A DNA stretch of 64,000 nucleotides. It comes from Klebsiella planticola ATCC 33531 (GTDB taxonomy: Bacteria; Pseudomonadota; Gammaproteobacteria; Enterobacterales; Enterobacteriaceae). Positions 10,999-22,548 of the stretch are shown in pieces. A program made the translations under genes and the position numbers. Within the stretch, counting starts at the first letter, position 1. Every line of letters starts with the position of its first letter. The stretch covers positions 62,001 to 126,000 of the forward strand of contig NZ_JMPP01000018.1 in NCBI RefSeq assembly GCF_000735435.1, given 5' to 3'. Under the pieces are notes generated by a model that did not search any database, was not told where the DNA came from, and saw nothing but the letters and a program-made list of their open reading frames with translations.

Positions 10999-11013
10999 TG
11001 ATAATGATTATCA
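10999..11013. promoter_or_regulatory. Candidate Fur box in the zupT promoter
   Basis: TGATAAT-G-ATTATCA is a perfect 7-1-7 inverted repeat, the core form of the Fur recognition site. It starts 14 bases upstream of the zupT ATG (minus strand), where a repressor would block initiation, and lies about 165 bases from ygiD. Confidence 0.75.
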
Positions 11014-11179
11014 TTAATGATATCCAGATTATCAGCTCACGACGAGAGGGAGATGCGACCCTTTACAGCGAATTACATTCAAATTTTCTGACGATCATCA
11101 TCATGCTTATCTGAGTTTATCCTGACGCAAAAACGCGTAATGTGAAGGCATCACAATTCCTCTGTTTAAGGATATCACC

Positions 11180-11971
11180 ATGTCCCGTACCCGAATGCCA
11201 GCGTTGTTTTTAGGCCACGGCAGCCCGATGAACGTGCTGGAAGATAACATCTATACCCGCGCCTGGCGGCAGCTGGGCGAAACATTGCCGCGGCCAAAAG
11301 CTATCGTTGTGGTTTCTGCGCACTGGTTTACTCGCGGTACCGGGGTAACGGCCATGGAAACGCCGAAGACGATCCACGATTTTGGCGGCTTCCCGCAGGC
11401 GCTGTACGATACGCATTACCCGGCTCCTGGTTCACCTGAACTGGCGCAGCGTCTGGTTGAGCTGCTGGCGCCGGTGCCTGTGACCCTGGATAAAGAAGCC
11501 TGGGGCTTCGATCATGGATCATGGGGCGTGCTGATAAAAATGTATCCCGATGCGGACATCCCGATGGTGCAGTTGAGCATCGACAGCACCAAACCGGCAG
11601 CCTGGCATCTGGAGATGGGGCGCAAGCTGACCGCGCTACGTGATGAAGGCATCATGCTGGTGGCGAGCGGTAACGTGGTGCATAACCTAAGAACGGCACG
11701 CTGGCATGGCGAGAGCACGCCTTACCCGTGGGCGGAATCATTTAATGACTACGTCAAAACCAACCTGAGCTGGAAGGGACCGGCTGCAGAGCATCCGCTG
11801 GTGAACTATCTGGCGCATGAGGGCGGATCGCTTTCTAATCCGACGGCGGAGCACTTCCTGCCGCTGCTCTACGTTCTGGGTACCTGGGACGGCGAAGAGC
11901 CGATATCTATTCCGGTGGAAGGGATGGAGATGGGATCGCTGAGCATGCTGTCGGTGCTGATTGGGGCGTAG
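11180..11971 (+). CDS. ygiD: 4,5-DOPA extradiol dioxygenase YgiD (LigB superfamily)
   Basis: Metal-dependent ring-cleaving dioxygenase; the E. coli protein acts on L-DOPA in vitro, though its natural substrate is unknown. 263 residues. Family histidines are visible in LGHGSPMN (near residue 12), SAHWFTRG (near 46), HDFGGFP (near 65) and GNVVHNLR (near 170). ATG at 11180 follows AAGGATATC. It shares the 194-base intergenic region with zupT. Confidence 0.92.
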   Translation: MSRTRMPALFLGHGSPMNVLEDNIYTRAWRQLGETLPRPKAIVVVSAHWFTRGTGVTAMETPKTIHDFGGFPQALYDTHYPAPGSPELAQRLVELLAPVPVTLDKEAWGFDHGSWGVLIKMYPDADIPMVQLSIDSTKPAAWHLEMGRKLTALRDEGIMLVASGNVVHNLRTARWHGESTPYPWAESFNDYVKTNLSWKGPAAEHPLVNYLAHEGGSLSNPTAEHFLPLLYVLGTWDGEEPISIPVEGMEMGSLSMLSVLIGA

Positions 11972-11980
11972 AAGATAGCG

Positions 11981-12013
11981 GAAAAACCCCGGCAGGCGTC
12001 AGCGCTGCCGGGG
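11981..12013 (-). terminator. Rho-independent terminator after ygiC
   Basis: CCCCGGCAG/CTGCCGGGG stem (11987-11995 with 12005-12013). On the minus strand it is followed by a run of five T, so it ends the tolC-ygiB-ygiC transcript. It also separates this transcript from convergent ygiD. Confidence 0.8.
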
Positions 12014-12019
12014 CAAATC

Positions 12020-13180
12020 TTATTCGACGAAAATGTGCGGATAGAAACGCGACAGATCCTGGGTGATCAGCGCCCGATCCTCGCGTACGCCGATCCCGGC
12101 TGGCCGATCGTTGATGAGCCAGCTGCCGATCAGCGTATAGCTGTCGCCAAACTTCGGCAGCGGATAGAACTCCTGCACGATGGTGCCTTCTTCTCCGTAT
12201 GGACCCTCAACCGCTTCCAGCACTTTGCCGTTTTCCACGATCGATACGTTAGCCCCTTCACGGGAGAAGATCGGCTTAATGACGTACTTCTCCATCTCCG
12301 GATGCGCATCTTCGCTGAAGTAAGCCGCCAGCAGGTTAGGGTGGTTCGGGAACATCTCCCACAGCAGCGGAAGCAGAGCTTTGTTCGAGATGATGCTCTT
12401 CCACGCCGGTTCGAGCCAGCGTACGCCCGCGTCTTCCAGTTTGGTAGAGAACATCTCGCGCAGCATATACTCCCACGGGTAGAGCTTGAACAGGTTGCCA
12501 ATCACCTGATCCTGCAGGTCGGTAAACTGACCTTTTTCACCCAGGCCGATATCTTCGATATACAGAAACTCGGTGGCCACACCCGCTTCTGCGGCACAGT
12601 CCTGCAGATACTGAACGGTACCGCGATCTTCTTCGGTATCGCGACAGCAGGCCATATGCAGCAGCTGGAAGCCAAACTGTTCGCGCAGCTCGGAAAAACG
12701 CTCGATCAGCTTTTCCTGCAGGCTGTTGAACTGGTCGCTGCCTGCTGGCAGCTGGCCGGCGTTAATCTGATCTTCCAGCCAAATCCACTGGAAAAAGGCG
12801 GCTTCATACAGCGAGGTCGGGGTGTCGGCGTTGTTCTCCAGCAGCTTCGGCTCGCCCACGCCGTCCCATGCCAGATCGAGACGCGAGTAGAGCGACGGCT
12901 GGTTGGTTTTCCACGACTGGCGAACGAAGCCCCAGGTGTGTTTCGGAATGCGGAACTTCGCCATCAGTTCATCGCTGGCGACGACTTTTTCCACCGCCTG
13001 CAGACACATCTGGTGCAGCCCGGCGGTGACCTCTTCAAGCTTTTCAACCTGCGCCAGCGTCAGTTTGTAATAGGCTTCTTCGCTCCAGTACGGCTCGCCA
13101 TACATGGTATGAAAGTTGAAGCCGTATTCGGTCGCCTTCTCACGCCAGTCCGGGCGCTCCGTGATGCTGATTCTTTCCAT
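12020..13180 (-). CDS. ygiC: ATP-grasp protein YgiC, glutathionylspermidine synthase-like
   Basis: 386 residues resembling the C-terminal synthetase half of Gss: the region [13 protein letters not shown] matches the NADSASCHTEGG stretch of that enzyme, and [17 protein letters not shown] near 305 parallels its PISGRCGSN. Its substrate is unknown; it probably ligates an amine to a peptide. It follows ygiB by 5 bases at the end of the tolC operon. A true Gss lies at 43697-45568 in this window, so the two paralogues coexist. Confidence 0.9.
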   Translation of the reverse strand: MERISITERPDWREKATEYGFNFHTMYGEPYWSEEAYYKLTLAQVEKLEEVTAGLHQMCLQAVEKVVASDELMAKFRIPKHTWGFVRQSWKTNQPSLYSRLDLAWDGVGEPKLLENNADTPTSLYEAAFFQWIWLEDQINAGQLPAGSDQFNSLQEKLIERFSELREQFGFQLLHMACCRDTEEDRGTVQYLQDCAAEAGVATEFLYIEDIGLGEKGQFTDLQDQVIGNLFKLYPWEYMLREMFSTKLEDAGVRWLEPAWKSIISNKALLPLLWEMFPNHPNLLAAYFSEDAHPEMEKYVIKPIFSREGANVSIVENGKVLEAVEGPYGEEGTIVQEFYPLPKFGDSYTLIGSWLINDRPAGIGVREDRALITQDLSRFYPHIFVE

Positions 13181-13185
13181 GTGAT

Positions 13186-13857
13186 TTAGCCGCCCATTGA
13201 GCGTTTAGTCGAACTGGTGCCTGCCGCGCTGCGCTGCATAGCAGATTGCTTCGCGACCGATTCACCAAAGCCGCCGCGGGTGACGGTGCTGGTGGTGGCG
13301 GGTTTTGGCGCCATCGCCGTTTTCGGTACGTTCATCGTCCGGCCCGGCTGTGCGGCGCCGTAGCTCTTACCGCCGGCATCGGTGTACTGGCCATAAGCTG
13401 GGCTGGCCGGGTTTTTCGAGCTGAACAGCGGCTGCTGTGCACCCATGCCGCCACCCATCATACGGCCCATCATGTAGCCTGCCATCAACGGCATCCAGAA
13501 GCTGCCGCTGCTTTGTGCCTGCGCCTGGTTTTCTGGCGCGACGCCTGCCTGAGCCGGCGTTTGCTGGCACTGGCCTTCGCCGAATTCAGCGACGCAATCT
13601 TCACGCGTGGCATATTTCGGCGCGGTACGTACCGCTTCCTTCTGTGCGTTGTTGAAAGCGGTGGTGCATTCAGCGCTTTTTCCCGGGTTGGCTGCAGAGC
13701 AGTCATCGGCGTTTTGGTACAGAGAAACCGTCTCGTCGGTTTTTTCACAACCGGCAAGCATAAATACGGCCGTAACGGCAAGGGCGACCGGCGTCAGATG
13801 GCGCGCGCTCCAGCTTTTACGGAACGAGGCATGATTGATATTTTTTGTCCGTTTCAT
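13186..13857 (-). CDS. ygiB: DUF1190 protein YgiB, probable lipoprotein
   Basis: 223 residues as in E. coli; function unknown. The N-terminus has a basic stretch, a hydrophobic segment and LAGC at residues 34-37, a plausible lipobox with acylated Cys37. The middle is methionine- and glycine-rich ([14 protein letters not shown]) and the tail is Ser/Thr/Ala-rich. It lies between tolC (170 bases upstream) and ygiC (5 bases downstream). Confidence 0.9.
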   Translation of the reverse strand: MKRTKNINHASFRKSWSARHLTPVALAVTAVFMLAGCEKTDETVSLYQNADDCSAANPGKSAECTTAFNNAQKEAVRTAPKYATREDCVAEFGEGQCQQTPAQAGVAPENQAQAQSSGSFWMPLMAGYMMGRMMGGGMGAQQPLFSSKNPASPAYGQYTDAGGKSYGAAQPGRTMNVPKTAMAPKPATTSTVTRGGFGESVAKQSAMQRSAAGTSSTKRSMGG

Positions 13858-13977
13858 ATTTGTCTTCCAGGACCCAGTGGTATTGCGGTTTGTTAACGCT
13901 CAGGATAGAGGATGAGTGGTGGAAAATGAAGCGAAGAGGGAGGGAAAGGAGGGGATCTTTACGTTGCCTTACGTTTA

Positions 13978-14012
13978 GCGCTTCGCTTAGCGGAATTCGT
14001 TAAGCGAAGCGC
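13978..14012. repeat. 12-bp perfect inverted repeat between tolC and ygiB
   Basis: GCGCTTCGCTTA at 13978-13989 is the exact reverse complement of TAAGCGAAGCGC at 14001-14012, with an 11-base loop. It sits 16 bases after the tolC stop. No T-run follows on the minus strand, so it looks more like an mRNA 3'-end stabiliser or partial attenuator than a terminator. Confidence 0.7.
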
Positions 14013-14028
14013 CATGACGCAACGACGA

Positions 14029-15501
14029 TTACTGGCGGAAAGGATTCGCGCCGCTGGTTTTCGTGGTGCGGGTCGAAGCCGGTGTTGCCGCCGGGGCTGC
14101 ATTGCTGCTGTAGCCATCAGCGTTAGCATCCTGCTGCGGGGTTTCCGGTGCGACGCTATCTGGTGATGTTGAGACCGGTTTGCCCAGCGTGTTGTTCAGC
14201 GCAACCAGATCCTGCTCGTTCAGAGTACCGAGCGCAGATTTAATGTTCAGCTGGTTAATCAGGTAGTTATAACGTGCGCTGGAGAGCTGCTGCTTCGCGT
14301 TGTACAGGGTGGTGGTGGCATCCAGGACGTCGACGATGGTACGCGTCCCCACGGAATAGCCGGCTTCCATGGCATCAAGGGAGCTCTGCGCAGAGACCAC
14401 CGCCTGTTTGTAGGCATTGATGCTGCTGATAGAGGCATTGATGTTATTAAAGGAAGAACGAACGGTCTGAACCACGCTGCGATGCGAGCTTTCCAGCTGT
14501 TCGCTGGCGCCAACGAAGTTGTACTGCGCCTGTTTCACCTGCGAGTTAACCATCCCGCCCTGATACAGCGGCAGCGAGAAGCTCAGACCGATTTTGTTCT
14601 GTCCGGCATCGTTGTCGTTATATTGGGTGCTGTTGTGGGTTTTGGAACCGCTGTAGGAGGTGTTTGAGACCCCGGTCGAGGCGGTTAAATCCAGGGTCGG
14701 CAGATGACCGTCCTGCGCCTGGCGAATCTGTTCGCGGGCGAGATCCTGGTTCAGACGCGCCTGCAGCAGCGACAGGTTACGGTTTTCCGCTTCCTTCAGC
14801 AGCGCATTTACCGTCTGCGGTTTGTTGGTTTTAAAGCCGTCTACGTTCAGCGATGCCAGCTCCGGATAGTAGTTGCCGGTGACCTGGCGCAGCGCTTCTA
14901 CCGCGTTGTCGAGGTTGTTGCGCGCGGTTACTTCGTTTGCCAGCACTGAATCGTACTGTGAACGGGCGTTCTGCACGTCGGTGATTGCCACAAGGCCAAC
15001 GTTAAAGCGCTGTGTGGTCTGATCCAACTGGCGGTAGATTGCCTGCTTTTGCGCTTCGGTATAGGAAAGCGTATCAATCGCGCTGAGGACATTAAAGTAG
15101 GCTGTCGCGGTGTTCAGAATCAGCGTTTGCTGATCGGTCTGATAGGTGACATCCTGAATACCGGCCGCTTTTTCCTGCAGCGTCAGGGCGCGCCACTTCG
15201 ACATATCAAACAGGGTCTGCGTTAACTGCAGCGAGCCGCTGGTGACGTTCGAGTTCACGCCGTTGCTGTCGCGATAGCCATTGGTGTAAGTATAATCTGC
15301 GCCCAGACCAAGCTGAGGCAGTAACGGGCTACGTGCTTCATTGATCTTCTCGAATGCAGCATCACGATCGGCTGCTGATTTACGCAGGTCAGGGTTGCTG
15401 ACGCGCGCCTGCTGATAAACCTGCATCAGGTTTTCTGCCTGGCTCATGGCGCTGAAGCCAGTCAGGCCCAGACCGATGAGGATGGGGAAAAGTTTCTTCA
15501 T
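14029..15501 (-). CDS. tolC: Outer-membrane efflux channel TolC
   Basis: Trimeric outer-membrane duct for AcrAB-type pumps, type I secretion and others. 490 residues including a signal peptide ending SQA before ENLMQVYQQA. Two internally repeated OEP halves are visible (NARSQYDSVLANEVTARNNL and the later VDVLDATTTLYNAKQQL). Of two ATGs, 15507 touches the AAGGA site with no spacer, while 15501 has six bases between; 15501 gives MKKLFPILIGL as in E. coli. It is divergent from nudF and heads the operon with ygiB and ygiC. Confidence 0.97.
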   Translation of the reverse strand: MKKLFPILIGLGLTGFSAMSQAENLMQVYQQARVSNPDLRKSAADRDAAFEKINEARSPLLPQLGLGADYTYTNGYRDSNGVNSNVTSGSLQLTQTLFDMSKWRALTLQEKAAGIQDVTYQTDQQTLILNTATAYFNVLSAIDTLSYTEAQKQAIYRQLDQTTQRFNVGLVAITDVQNARSQYDSVLANEVTARNNLDNAVEALRQVTGNYYPELASLNVDGFKTNKPQTVNALLKEAENRNLSLLQARLNQDLAREQIRQAQDGHLPTLDLTASTGVSNTSYSGSKTHNSTQYNDNDAGQNKIGLSFSLPLYQGGMVNSQVKQAQYNFVGASEQLESSHRSVVQTVRSSFNNINASISSINAYKQAVVSAQSSLDAMEAGYSVGTRTIVDVLDATTTLYNAKQQLSSARYNYLINQLNIKSALGTLNEQDLVALNNTLGKPVSTSPDSVAPETPQQDANADGYSSNAAPAATPASTRTTKTSGANPFRQ

Positions 15502-15583
15502 TTGCATTCCTTGTTGTGAAGCATAAAGCGCTGCCCAAATTCTAAATATATTTGCTGATTGTATCGAGTCTGCCGCGGTAAAA

Positions 15584-15602
15584 AGTTGGCGTTACGTGCC
15601 AT
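15584..15602 (-). promoter_or_regulatory. Candidate mar/sox/rob box of tolC
   Basis: On the minus strand the sequence reads ATGGCACGTAACGCCAACT, close to the AYnGCACnnWnnRYYAAAY consensus bound by MarA, SoxS and Rob. It lies about 85-100 bases upstream of the tolC start. MarA/SoxS/Rob activation of tolC is established in E. coli. Confidence 0.65.
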
Positions 15603-15696
15603 CCGGCGGTAATTTGCACCAATCTAACATACAGACTGTAAAACGATAGCCAAACGGCTTATAAATCCTTACTTTCGGATGCGCAGGACAGAGACA

Positions 15697-16329
15697 ATGA
15701 GCAAGCCCAATCAGCAAGGAATTACCTTCTCTAAAAACGATGTAGAAATTATTGCACGCGAAACGCTTTATCGTGGTTTTTTTTCGCTGGATTTATACCG
15801 TTTTCGCCATCGCCTGTTTAACGGTGGGATGAGCGGCGAGGTGACGCGCGAAATTTTTGAGCGCGGGCATGCCGCAGTCTTGCTACCCTTTGACCCGATA
15901 CGTGATGAAGTGGTGCTGGTCGAGCAAATCCGCATCGCCGCGTATGATACTAGCGAGAGCCCGTGGCTGCTTGAAATGGTCGCCGGTATGATTGAAGACG
16001 GCGAGACCCCCGAGGACGTTGCCCGCCGCGAAGCGGTAGAAGAAGCCGGGCTGATCGTCGGGCGGACAAAACCGGTCCTGAGCTACCTGGCAAGCCCGGG
16101 CGGCACCAGCGAAAGGCTGTCGATTCTGGTCGGTGAAGTCGATGCAACGACGGCAAAGGGGATTCACGGTCTGGCGGATGAAAATGAAGACATCCGGGTG
16201 CATGTGGTAAGCCGGGAGCAGGCTTATCAGTGGGTTGAAGAGGGGAAAATCGACAACGCGGCCTCTGTCATCGCCCTGCAATGGCTGCAATTGCATTATC
16301 ACAATTTACGTAATGAGTGGACAAAATGA
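15697..16329 (+). CDS. nudF: ADP-ribose pyrophosphatase NudF
   Basis: Cytosolic Nudix hydrolase that cleaves ADP-ribose to AMP and ribose 5-phosphate. The Nudix box runs from [20 protein letters not shown] into AGLIV at about residues 96-120. 210 residues from the ATG at 15697; an earlier in-frame ATG at 15679 adds six residues with no homology and no better ribosome site. First gene of the nudF-yqiB-cpdA-yqiA-parE string. Confidence 0.95.
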   Translation: MSKPNQQGITFSKNDVEIIARETLYRGFFSLDLYRFRHRLFNGGMSGEVTREIFERGHAAVLLPFDPIRDEVVLVEQIRIAAYDTSESPWLLEMVAGMIEDGETPEDVARREAVEEAGLIVGRTKPVLSYLASPGGTSERLSILVGEVDATTAKGIHGLADENEDIRVHVVSREQAYQWVEEGKIDNAASVIALQWLQLHYHNLRNEWTK

Positions 16330-16748
16330 AGCGTTATACACCTGACTTCCCGGAAATGATGCGCCTGTGTGAAACCAATTTTGCTCAGTTGCGCCGCTTG
16401 TTGCCTCGAACCGATGCAGCCGGCGATGTCGCGGGCTATCAGGTGGGCAATGCGCAATATCGATTAACTATCGTCGAGTCGACCCGCTACACTACATTAG
16501 TGTCAATTGAGCAGACGGTTCCGGCGGTAAGTTACTGGAGTTTACCGTCAATGACGGTACGTCTGTATCATGATGCGATGGTCGCTGAAGTGTGTTCGAC
16601 TCAGCAGATCTTTCGCTTCAAAGCAAAGTATGATTATCCTAATAAAAAGTTGCATCAACGCGACGAAAAGCATCAAATTAATCAGTTCCTGGCGGACTGG
16701 CTGAGATACTGTTTAGCACATGGAGCGATGGCGATTCCGGTTTGTTAG
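16326..16748 (+). CDS. yqiB: DUF1249 protein YqiB
   Basis: Conserved 140-residue cytoplasmic protein of unknown function. It starts [16 protein letters not shown] as in E. coli, and its ATG overlaps the nudF stop (ATGA), showing translational coupling. An alternative ATG nine bases upstream lies inside nudF and is not supported. The linkage to nudF and cpdA is conserved in enterobacteria, hinting at nucleotide metabolism without proof. Confidence 0.92.
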   Translation: MKRYTPDFPEMMRLCETNFAQLRRLLPRTDAAGDVAGYQVGNAQYRLTIVESTRYTTLVSIEQTVPAVSYWSLPSMTVRLYHDAMVAEVCSTQQIFRFKAKYDYPNKKLHQRDEKHQINQFLADWLRYCLAHGAMAIPVC

Positions 16749-16772
16749 CGTCGTGAAACCTAAGGACACCAT

Positions 16773-17600
16773 TTGGAAAGCCTGTTGAATCTGCCTCTGG
16801 CTGGTGAGACCAGAGTCAGGATATTACAAATTACTGATACTCACCTGTTTGCTGAAAAACATGAAACGCTGTTAGGTATCAATACCTGGGAAAGCTACCA
16901 GGCCGTGCTGGATGCCATCCATGCCTCACAGCGTCCATGCGATCTTATAGTAGCAACAGGCGATCTGGCGCAGGACCATTCAGCCGCGGCCTACCAGCAC
17001 TTTGCTGAAGGTATCGCGAGTTTTGCCGCGCCCTGCGTCTGGTTGCCGGGCAATCATGACTTCCAGCCGGCGATGTACAGCACGCTGCAGGAATCAGGTA
17101 TTTCCCCGGCCAAAAGGGTTTTGCTGGGCGATCATTGGCAAATATTGCTGTTGGACAGCCAGGTGTTTGGCGTTCCCCACGGCGAGCTGAGCGACTTTCA
17201 GCTTGAGTGGCTGGAGCAGAGGCTGGCGGAAGAGCCTGAGCGTTATACGCTGCTGCTGTTGCATCATCATCCGCTCCCTTCGGGTTGTAGCTGGTTGGAT
17301 CAACACAGCCTGCGTAATGCCGGGGCCCTGGATCGTGCGCTGGCCGCTTTTCCGCGCGTAAGGCATTTACTCTGTGGCCATATTCACCAGGAACTGGACC
17401 TCAACTGGAACGGGCGGCGGATGATGGCAACTCCCTCGACCTGTGTACAGTTTAAGCCGCATTGCGCCAATTTTACCCTGGATACCATTTCTCCCGGCTG
17501 GCGCTGGCTGGAACTGCACGCCGACGGTACCTTGACCACGGAAGTTTGTCGCCTTAACGGCGTGAAGTTTCACCCGGATATCGCTTCAGAAGGATACTGA
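16773..17600 (+). CDS. cpdA: 3',5'-cyclic-AMP phosphodiesterase CpdA
   Basis: Metallophosphoesterase that hydrolyses cAMP and so tunes CRP-dependent expression. The metal-binding motifs appear in order: DTH (near residue 22), GDLAQD (63), GNHDF (93), HHHPLP (163) and GHIHQ (203). 275 residues, as in E. coli. The start is TTG at 16773 after a TAAGGA site; the E. coli gene also uses TTG. The stop overlaps the yqiA start (TGATG). Confidence 0.95.
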   Translation: MESLLNLPLAGETRVRILQITDTHLFAEKHETLLGINTWESYQAVLDAIHASQRPCDLIVATGDLAQDHSAAAYQHFAEGIASFAAPCVWLPGNHDFQPAMYSTLQESGISPAKRVLLGDHWQILLLDSQVFGVPHGELSDFQLEWLEQRLAEEPERYTLLLLHHHPLPSGCSWLDQHSLRNAGALDRALAAFPRVRHLLCGHIHQELDLNWNGRRMMATPSTCVQFKPHCANFTLDTISPGWRWLELHADGTLTTEVCRLNGVKFHPDIASEGY

Positions 17601-18175
17601 TGGCTACGCTCCTTTATCTGCATGGTTTTAACAGCTCACCGCGATCGGCAAAAGCGACGGCGTTGAAGGACTGGCTGACGCAGACCTTTCCCGAGATTAC
17701 GATGGTGGTGCCTGAGCTACCCGCCTATCCGGCAGAAGCGGCGGAGATGCTGGAAGCCATTGTGCTGGAACGCGGCGGGGAACCGCTGGGGGTGGTAGGC
17801 TCCTCGCTGGGTGGCTACTATGCCACCTGGCTATCGCAGTGTTTTATGCTGCCGACGGTGGTGGTTAACCCGGCGGTACGCCCGTTTGAACTGCTGAACA
17901 ATTTCCTTGGCCCCAATGAGAATCCGTACACGGGGCAGCAATATGTGCTAGAGTCACGCCATATTTACGATCTCAAAGTCATGCAAATCGACCCGCTGGA
18001 AGCGCCTGATTTAATCTGGCTGCTGCAGCAAACGGGCGATGAAGTGCTTGATTACCGCCAGGCCGTTGCTTACTACGCCTCATGCCGGCAGACGGTAGAG
18101 GAGGGCGGCAATCACGCATTTGTCGGCTTTGAAGATCATTTCACTCAGATTATCGATTTTCTGGGTCTGCGTTAA
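17600..18175 (+). CDS. yqiA: Esterase YqiA
   Basis: Small alpha/beta-hydrolase; the E. coli protein hydrolyses short acyl esters in vitro. The nucleophile elbow GSSLGGYYA is near residue 68 and the C-terminal histidine is in [12 protein letters not shown]. 191 residues (E. coli 193). Its ATG overlaps the cpdA stop by one base, so translation is coupled. The family is always next to parE in enterics. Confidence 0.93.
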   Translation: MATLLYLHGFNSSPRSAKATALKDWLTQTFPEITMVVPELPAYPAEAAEMLEAIVLERGGEPLGVVGSSLGGYYATWLSQCFMLPTVVVNPAVRPFELLNNFLGPNENPYTGQQYVLESRHIYDLKVMQIDPLEAPDLIWLLQQTGDEVLDYRQAVAYYASCRQTVEEGGNHAFVGFEDHFTQIIDFLGLR

Positions 18176-20101
<1,926 letters not shown>

Positions 20102-20114
20102 CCTACTGTTTAAG

Positions 20115-20156
20115 CAGAACTGGCGCTCCGCCAGTTCTGACTCACTTCTTATTTTT
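20115..20156 (+). terminator. Terminator after parE
   Basis: Perfect 11-bp stem CAGAACTGGCG/CGCCAGTTCTG with a 3-base loop, followed after a few bases by a T-rich stretch (CTTCTTATTTTTTC). It lies between convergent parE and ygiN. Confidence 0.75.
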
Positions 20157-20171
20157 TCTTCGCGCGCAGGC

Positions 20172-20486
20172 TTAAATGCCGGACTGCAGAATACGGATAC
20201 TGGTCTCCAGCACGTCGCCTTTCACCGCTTCAGCGTAGGCTTTCATGTGCGGAGTTTGCAGATGCGCTTCAAGGTGGGCAACGCTTTCCCACTGTTCAAC
20301 CATGACGATCGAATCCGGGGAAGTGCTCTGGAAACTCACGCCGGCAGCGTGGTCAACCAGCGGCGCATAGCCGTGGCAGCCCTCTTCCTGTAAAACCACC
20401 GGAACAAGTTTTGCAAACTGATCAAGTACCGCCTGGCGATGATGTTGGCCAGGGCGTGTACGAATTTCTGCGATCACTGTTAACAT
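20172..20486 (-). CDS. ygiN: Quinol monooxygenase YgiN
   Basis: Small ABM-fold dimeric protein (104 residues) that oxidises menadiol in vitro in E. coli. Typical features are LTVIAEIRTRPGQHH at the start, ESVAHLEAHLQTPHM near residue 67 and no cofactor motif. It lies 35 bases downstream of mdaB on the same strand, and the two are thought to form a quinone/quinol redox cycle. Confidence 0.93.
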   Translation of the reverse strand: MLTVIAEIRTRPGQHHRQAVLDQFAKLVPVVLQEEGCHGYAPLVDHAAGVSFQSTSPDSIVMVEQWESVAHLEAHLQTPHMKAYAEAVKGDVLETSIRILQSGI

Positions 20487-20521
20487 GATTAACTCAACTC
20501 CTTCTGTATGTAGACCTTTAG

Positions 20522-21103
20522 TTAACCAAAAATCTGCGCCAGATGCTTGCGATATTCTGCTATGTCACGCGGAACATCCGGCATTTTAATGACGTCGTTG
20601 GCGATAAAGGTCGGCAGAGGGGTCATGCCGAGGAACTGGTTGGCTTTATGGAACGGCAGATAAACGCCGTCAACGCCCACGCCGTGGAAGAACTGATCTT
20701 TATCGGTAAAGGCATCCATCGGTGCGTTCCAGGTCAGGGAGAGCATGTACTGCTTGCCCTGAATCAAGCCGCCGGAACCATATTTCTTGCTGGCGTCGGA
20801 GCGGGTGCGCCCGTCGCTGGCATACAGCGAGCCATGCCCTTCGGTGAAGACGTCATCAATATATTTCTTCACGGTCCACGGCGCGCCCATCCACCAGCCC
20901 GGCATTTGCCAGATAACCACGTCGGCCCAGAGGAAATTCTGTACTTCCTGCTGGACGTCGTAATCGCTTTCCGCACGAACGATTTTAACATCATGCCCGG
21001 CGTCGCGCAGATAACCATCCGCGACCTCGGTCAGGGTGTCATTCAACTGGCCGTTTGAATGGGCGAATTTCTTCGCGCCGTTGATAATCAGGATGTTGCT
21101 CAT
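20522..21103 (-). CDS. mdaB: NADPH:quinone oxidoreductase MdaB
   Basis: Flavodoxin-fold FAD enzyme that reduces quinones by two electrons and so limits radical formation. 193 residues as in E. coli. The N-terminus NILIINGAKKFAHSNGQLN binds the flavin phosphate, and MPGWWMGAPWTVKKYIDDV near residue 84 is the family core. First gene of a pair with ygiN; transcribed away from the end of qseC. Confidence 0.95.
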   Translation of the reverse strand: MSNILIINGAKKFAHSNGQLNDTLTEVADGYLRDAGHDVKIVRAESDYDVQQEVQNFLWADVVIWQMPGWWMGAPWTVKKYIDDVFTEGHGSLYASDGRTRSDASKKYGSGGLIQGKQYMLSLTWNAPMDAFTDKDQFFHGVGVDGVYLPFHKANQFLGMTPLPTFIANDVIKMPDVPRDIAEYRKHLAQIFG

Positions 21104-21207
21104 TTTTTACCCTTCAGGTTTCGAGTTTGTCACTGATTTTACCCCGCGAGGCGGGGCGGTAAAATGAGCAAAATGTGCAAAGTCTTTTGCGTTAATTGCA
21201 ATAATTG

Positions 21208-22548
21208 CTACCAGCGCACGCGCGCCGCGAAACCGCCTCCGGGCGCGTTGCTGAAGTCTACCGTCATCCGGTGCAGCGCGGCAATGCGGCGGACGATAGA
21301 TAATCCCAGCCCGCTACCGGGCTCATCCTGACCGGGAGGGCGATAGAATCGTTCGCCGATCCGCGCCAGCGCTTCGGGGCTAACGCCCGGGCCATTATCG
21401 CGTACGGAAAACTCACGAGCATCAAGAGTGATATCGACCTGGCTGCCGGGAGGGCTGTAGCGTACGGCGTTATCCAGCAGATTACGCACCAGCAGACTCA
21501 GCAGCAGCGGCTGGCCAGGCTGCATGACCTGAGTTGCGTTCAGATGCAGGCGAAGCTCAATGCCCGCCTGCTGCGCAGAGTGGTACATCTCCATGACCGA
21601 CGATTGCAGTAGCTCATCGATGGCAATCGTATGCACATCATCAAGCTGCGCCAGAGAATCGAGACGCGACAACGTTAAAAGCTGGTCTACCAGCCGGGTT
21701 GCGCGGTCAATCCCTTCATGCAGCTGCGCCAGCGCTTTCTCCCGCCCCTGCGGGTCGTCCATTGACAGCTGCGCGACTTCGGTCTGCACCTTCAGGGCCG
21801 CAAGCGGGCTGCGCAGCTCGTGTGCGGCATCGGAGGTAAACCGGCGCTCGCGTATCATGGTGTCATGGGTACGGGCAAACAGCTGATTCAGGGCATCGAC
21901 CAGCGGCCGGACTTCACTGGGCACCTTGTCGACGTTAAGCGATTCAGCCGAGTCCGGCGCGCGCAGACGCAGCGTTCTGGTCAGCTGTTTTAACGGCGCC
22001 AGTTCCCGGCTCAGCAGCACAATCAGCAGCAGGAACATCAGCGGCAGCGCCACCAGCCAGGGGGTCAGCTGGGAGGTGACGATATCCAGCGCCATTTCCC
22101 GCCGGTAGTCCCACTCCTGACCCACGACAATACGGTAGCGGCCATCGCCGGTGGTTAACTGCAGGAAGCGCCATTCATCATCATCGTTATTCAGATAGCC
22201 ATCGCTGAAGCCTTCCCGACGATTTTGCCACGGGATGTCCTGACCATTCTCGCCGTCGTGAAGCAGACGCTTGCCGTCGGCCGTGAAAATCGCGAACGCC
22301 AGCGCGTCGTCATCGAGGTGGCCGTGTTTGATCTTCTTTTTTGTCCGCACCGGCGCCGTGAGCGTATGCAGCTCGTCGAAATTCATGGCGCTCAGTCGGC
22401 GGGCAAACAGCAGCTGTTGGGTATCAAAGAGCTTATCCAGTTTTTCCGTGGTTTGTTGCCAGGCAATCAAACAGGCGATGCCCCAGGCTGCACTGGTCAG
22501 CAGGAAAAAAAGGAGCGTCAGGCGGACGCGCAGGCTAAGTCGTTTCAT
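21208..22548 (-). CDS. qseC: Sensor histidine kinase QseC
   Basis: Inner-membrane kinase of the QseBC two-component system. Two membrane segments (about 10-30 and 160-180) bracket a periplasmic sensor domain. A HAMP-like linker follows, then the H-box [15 protein letters not shown] (phosphorylated His), the N-box [18 protein letters not shown] and GSGLGLSI. 446 residues (E. coli 449). The start overlaps the qseB stop by four bases. Claims of adrenergic signal sensing exist for E. coli but are debated. Confidence 0.95.
   Translation of the reverse strand: MKRLSLRVRLTLLFFLLTSAAWGIACLIAWQQTTEKLDKLFDTQQLLFARRLSAMNFDELHTLTAPVRTKKKIKHGHLDDDALAFAIFTADGKRLLHDGENGQDIPWQNRREGFSDGYLNNDDDEWRFLQLTTGDGRYRIVVGQEWDYRREMALDIVTSQLTPWLVALPLMFLLLIVLLSRELAPLKQLTRTLRLRAPDSAESLNVDKVPSEVRPLVDALNQLFARTHDTMIRERRFTSDAAHELRSPLAALKVQTEVAQLSMDDPQGREKALAQLHEGIDRATRLVDQLLTLSRLDSLAQLDDVHTIAIDELLQSSVMEMYHSAQQAGIELRLHLNATQVMQPGQPLLLSLLVRNLLDNAVRYSPPGSQVDITLDAREFSVRDNGPGVSPEALARIGERFYRPPGQDEPGSGLGLSIVRRIAALHRMTVDFSNAPGGGFAARVRW

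Noticed and set aside
12035-13189. 384-codon frame opposite ygiC
   Set aside because: Mirror-frame shadow of a real G+C-rich gene; reads as low-complexity antisense with no domain. Similar long shadows opposite parC, cca and the class III aminotransferase were also dropped.
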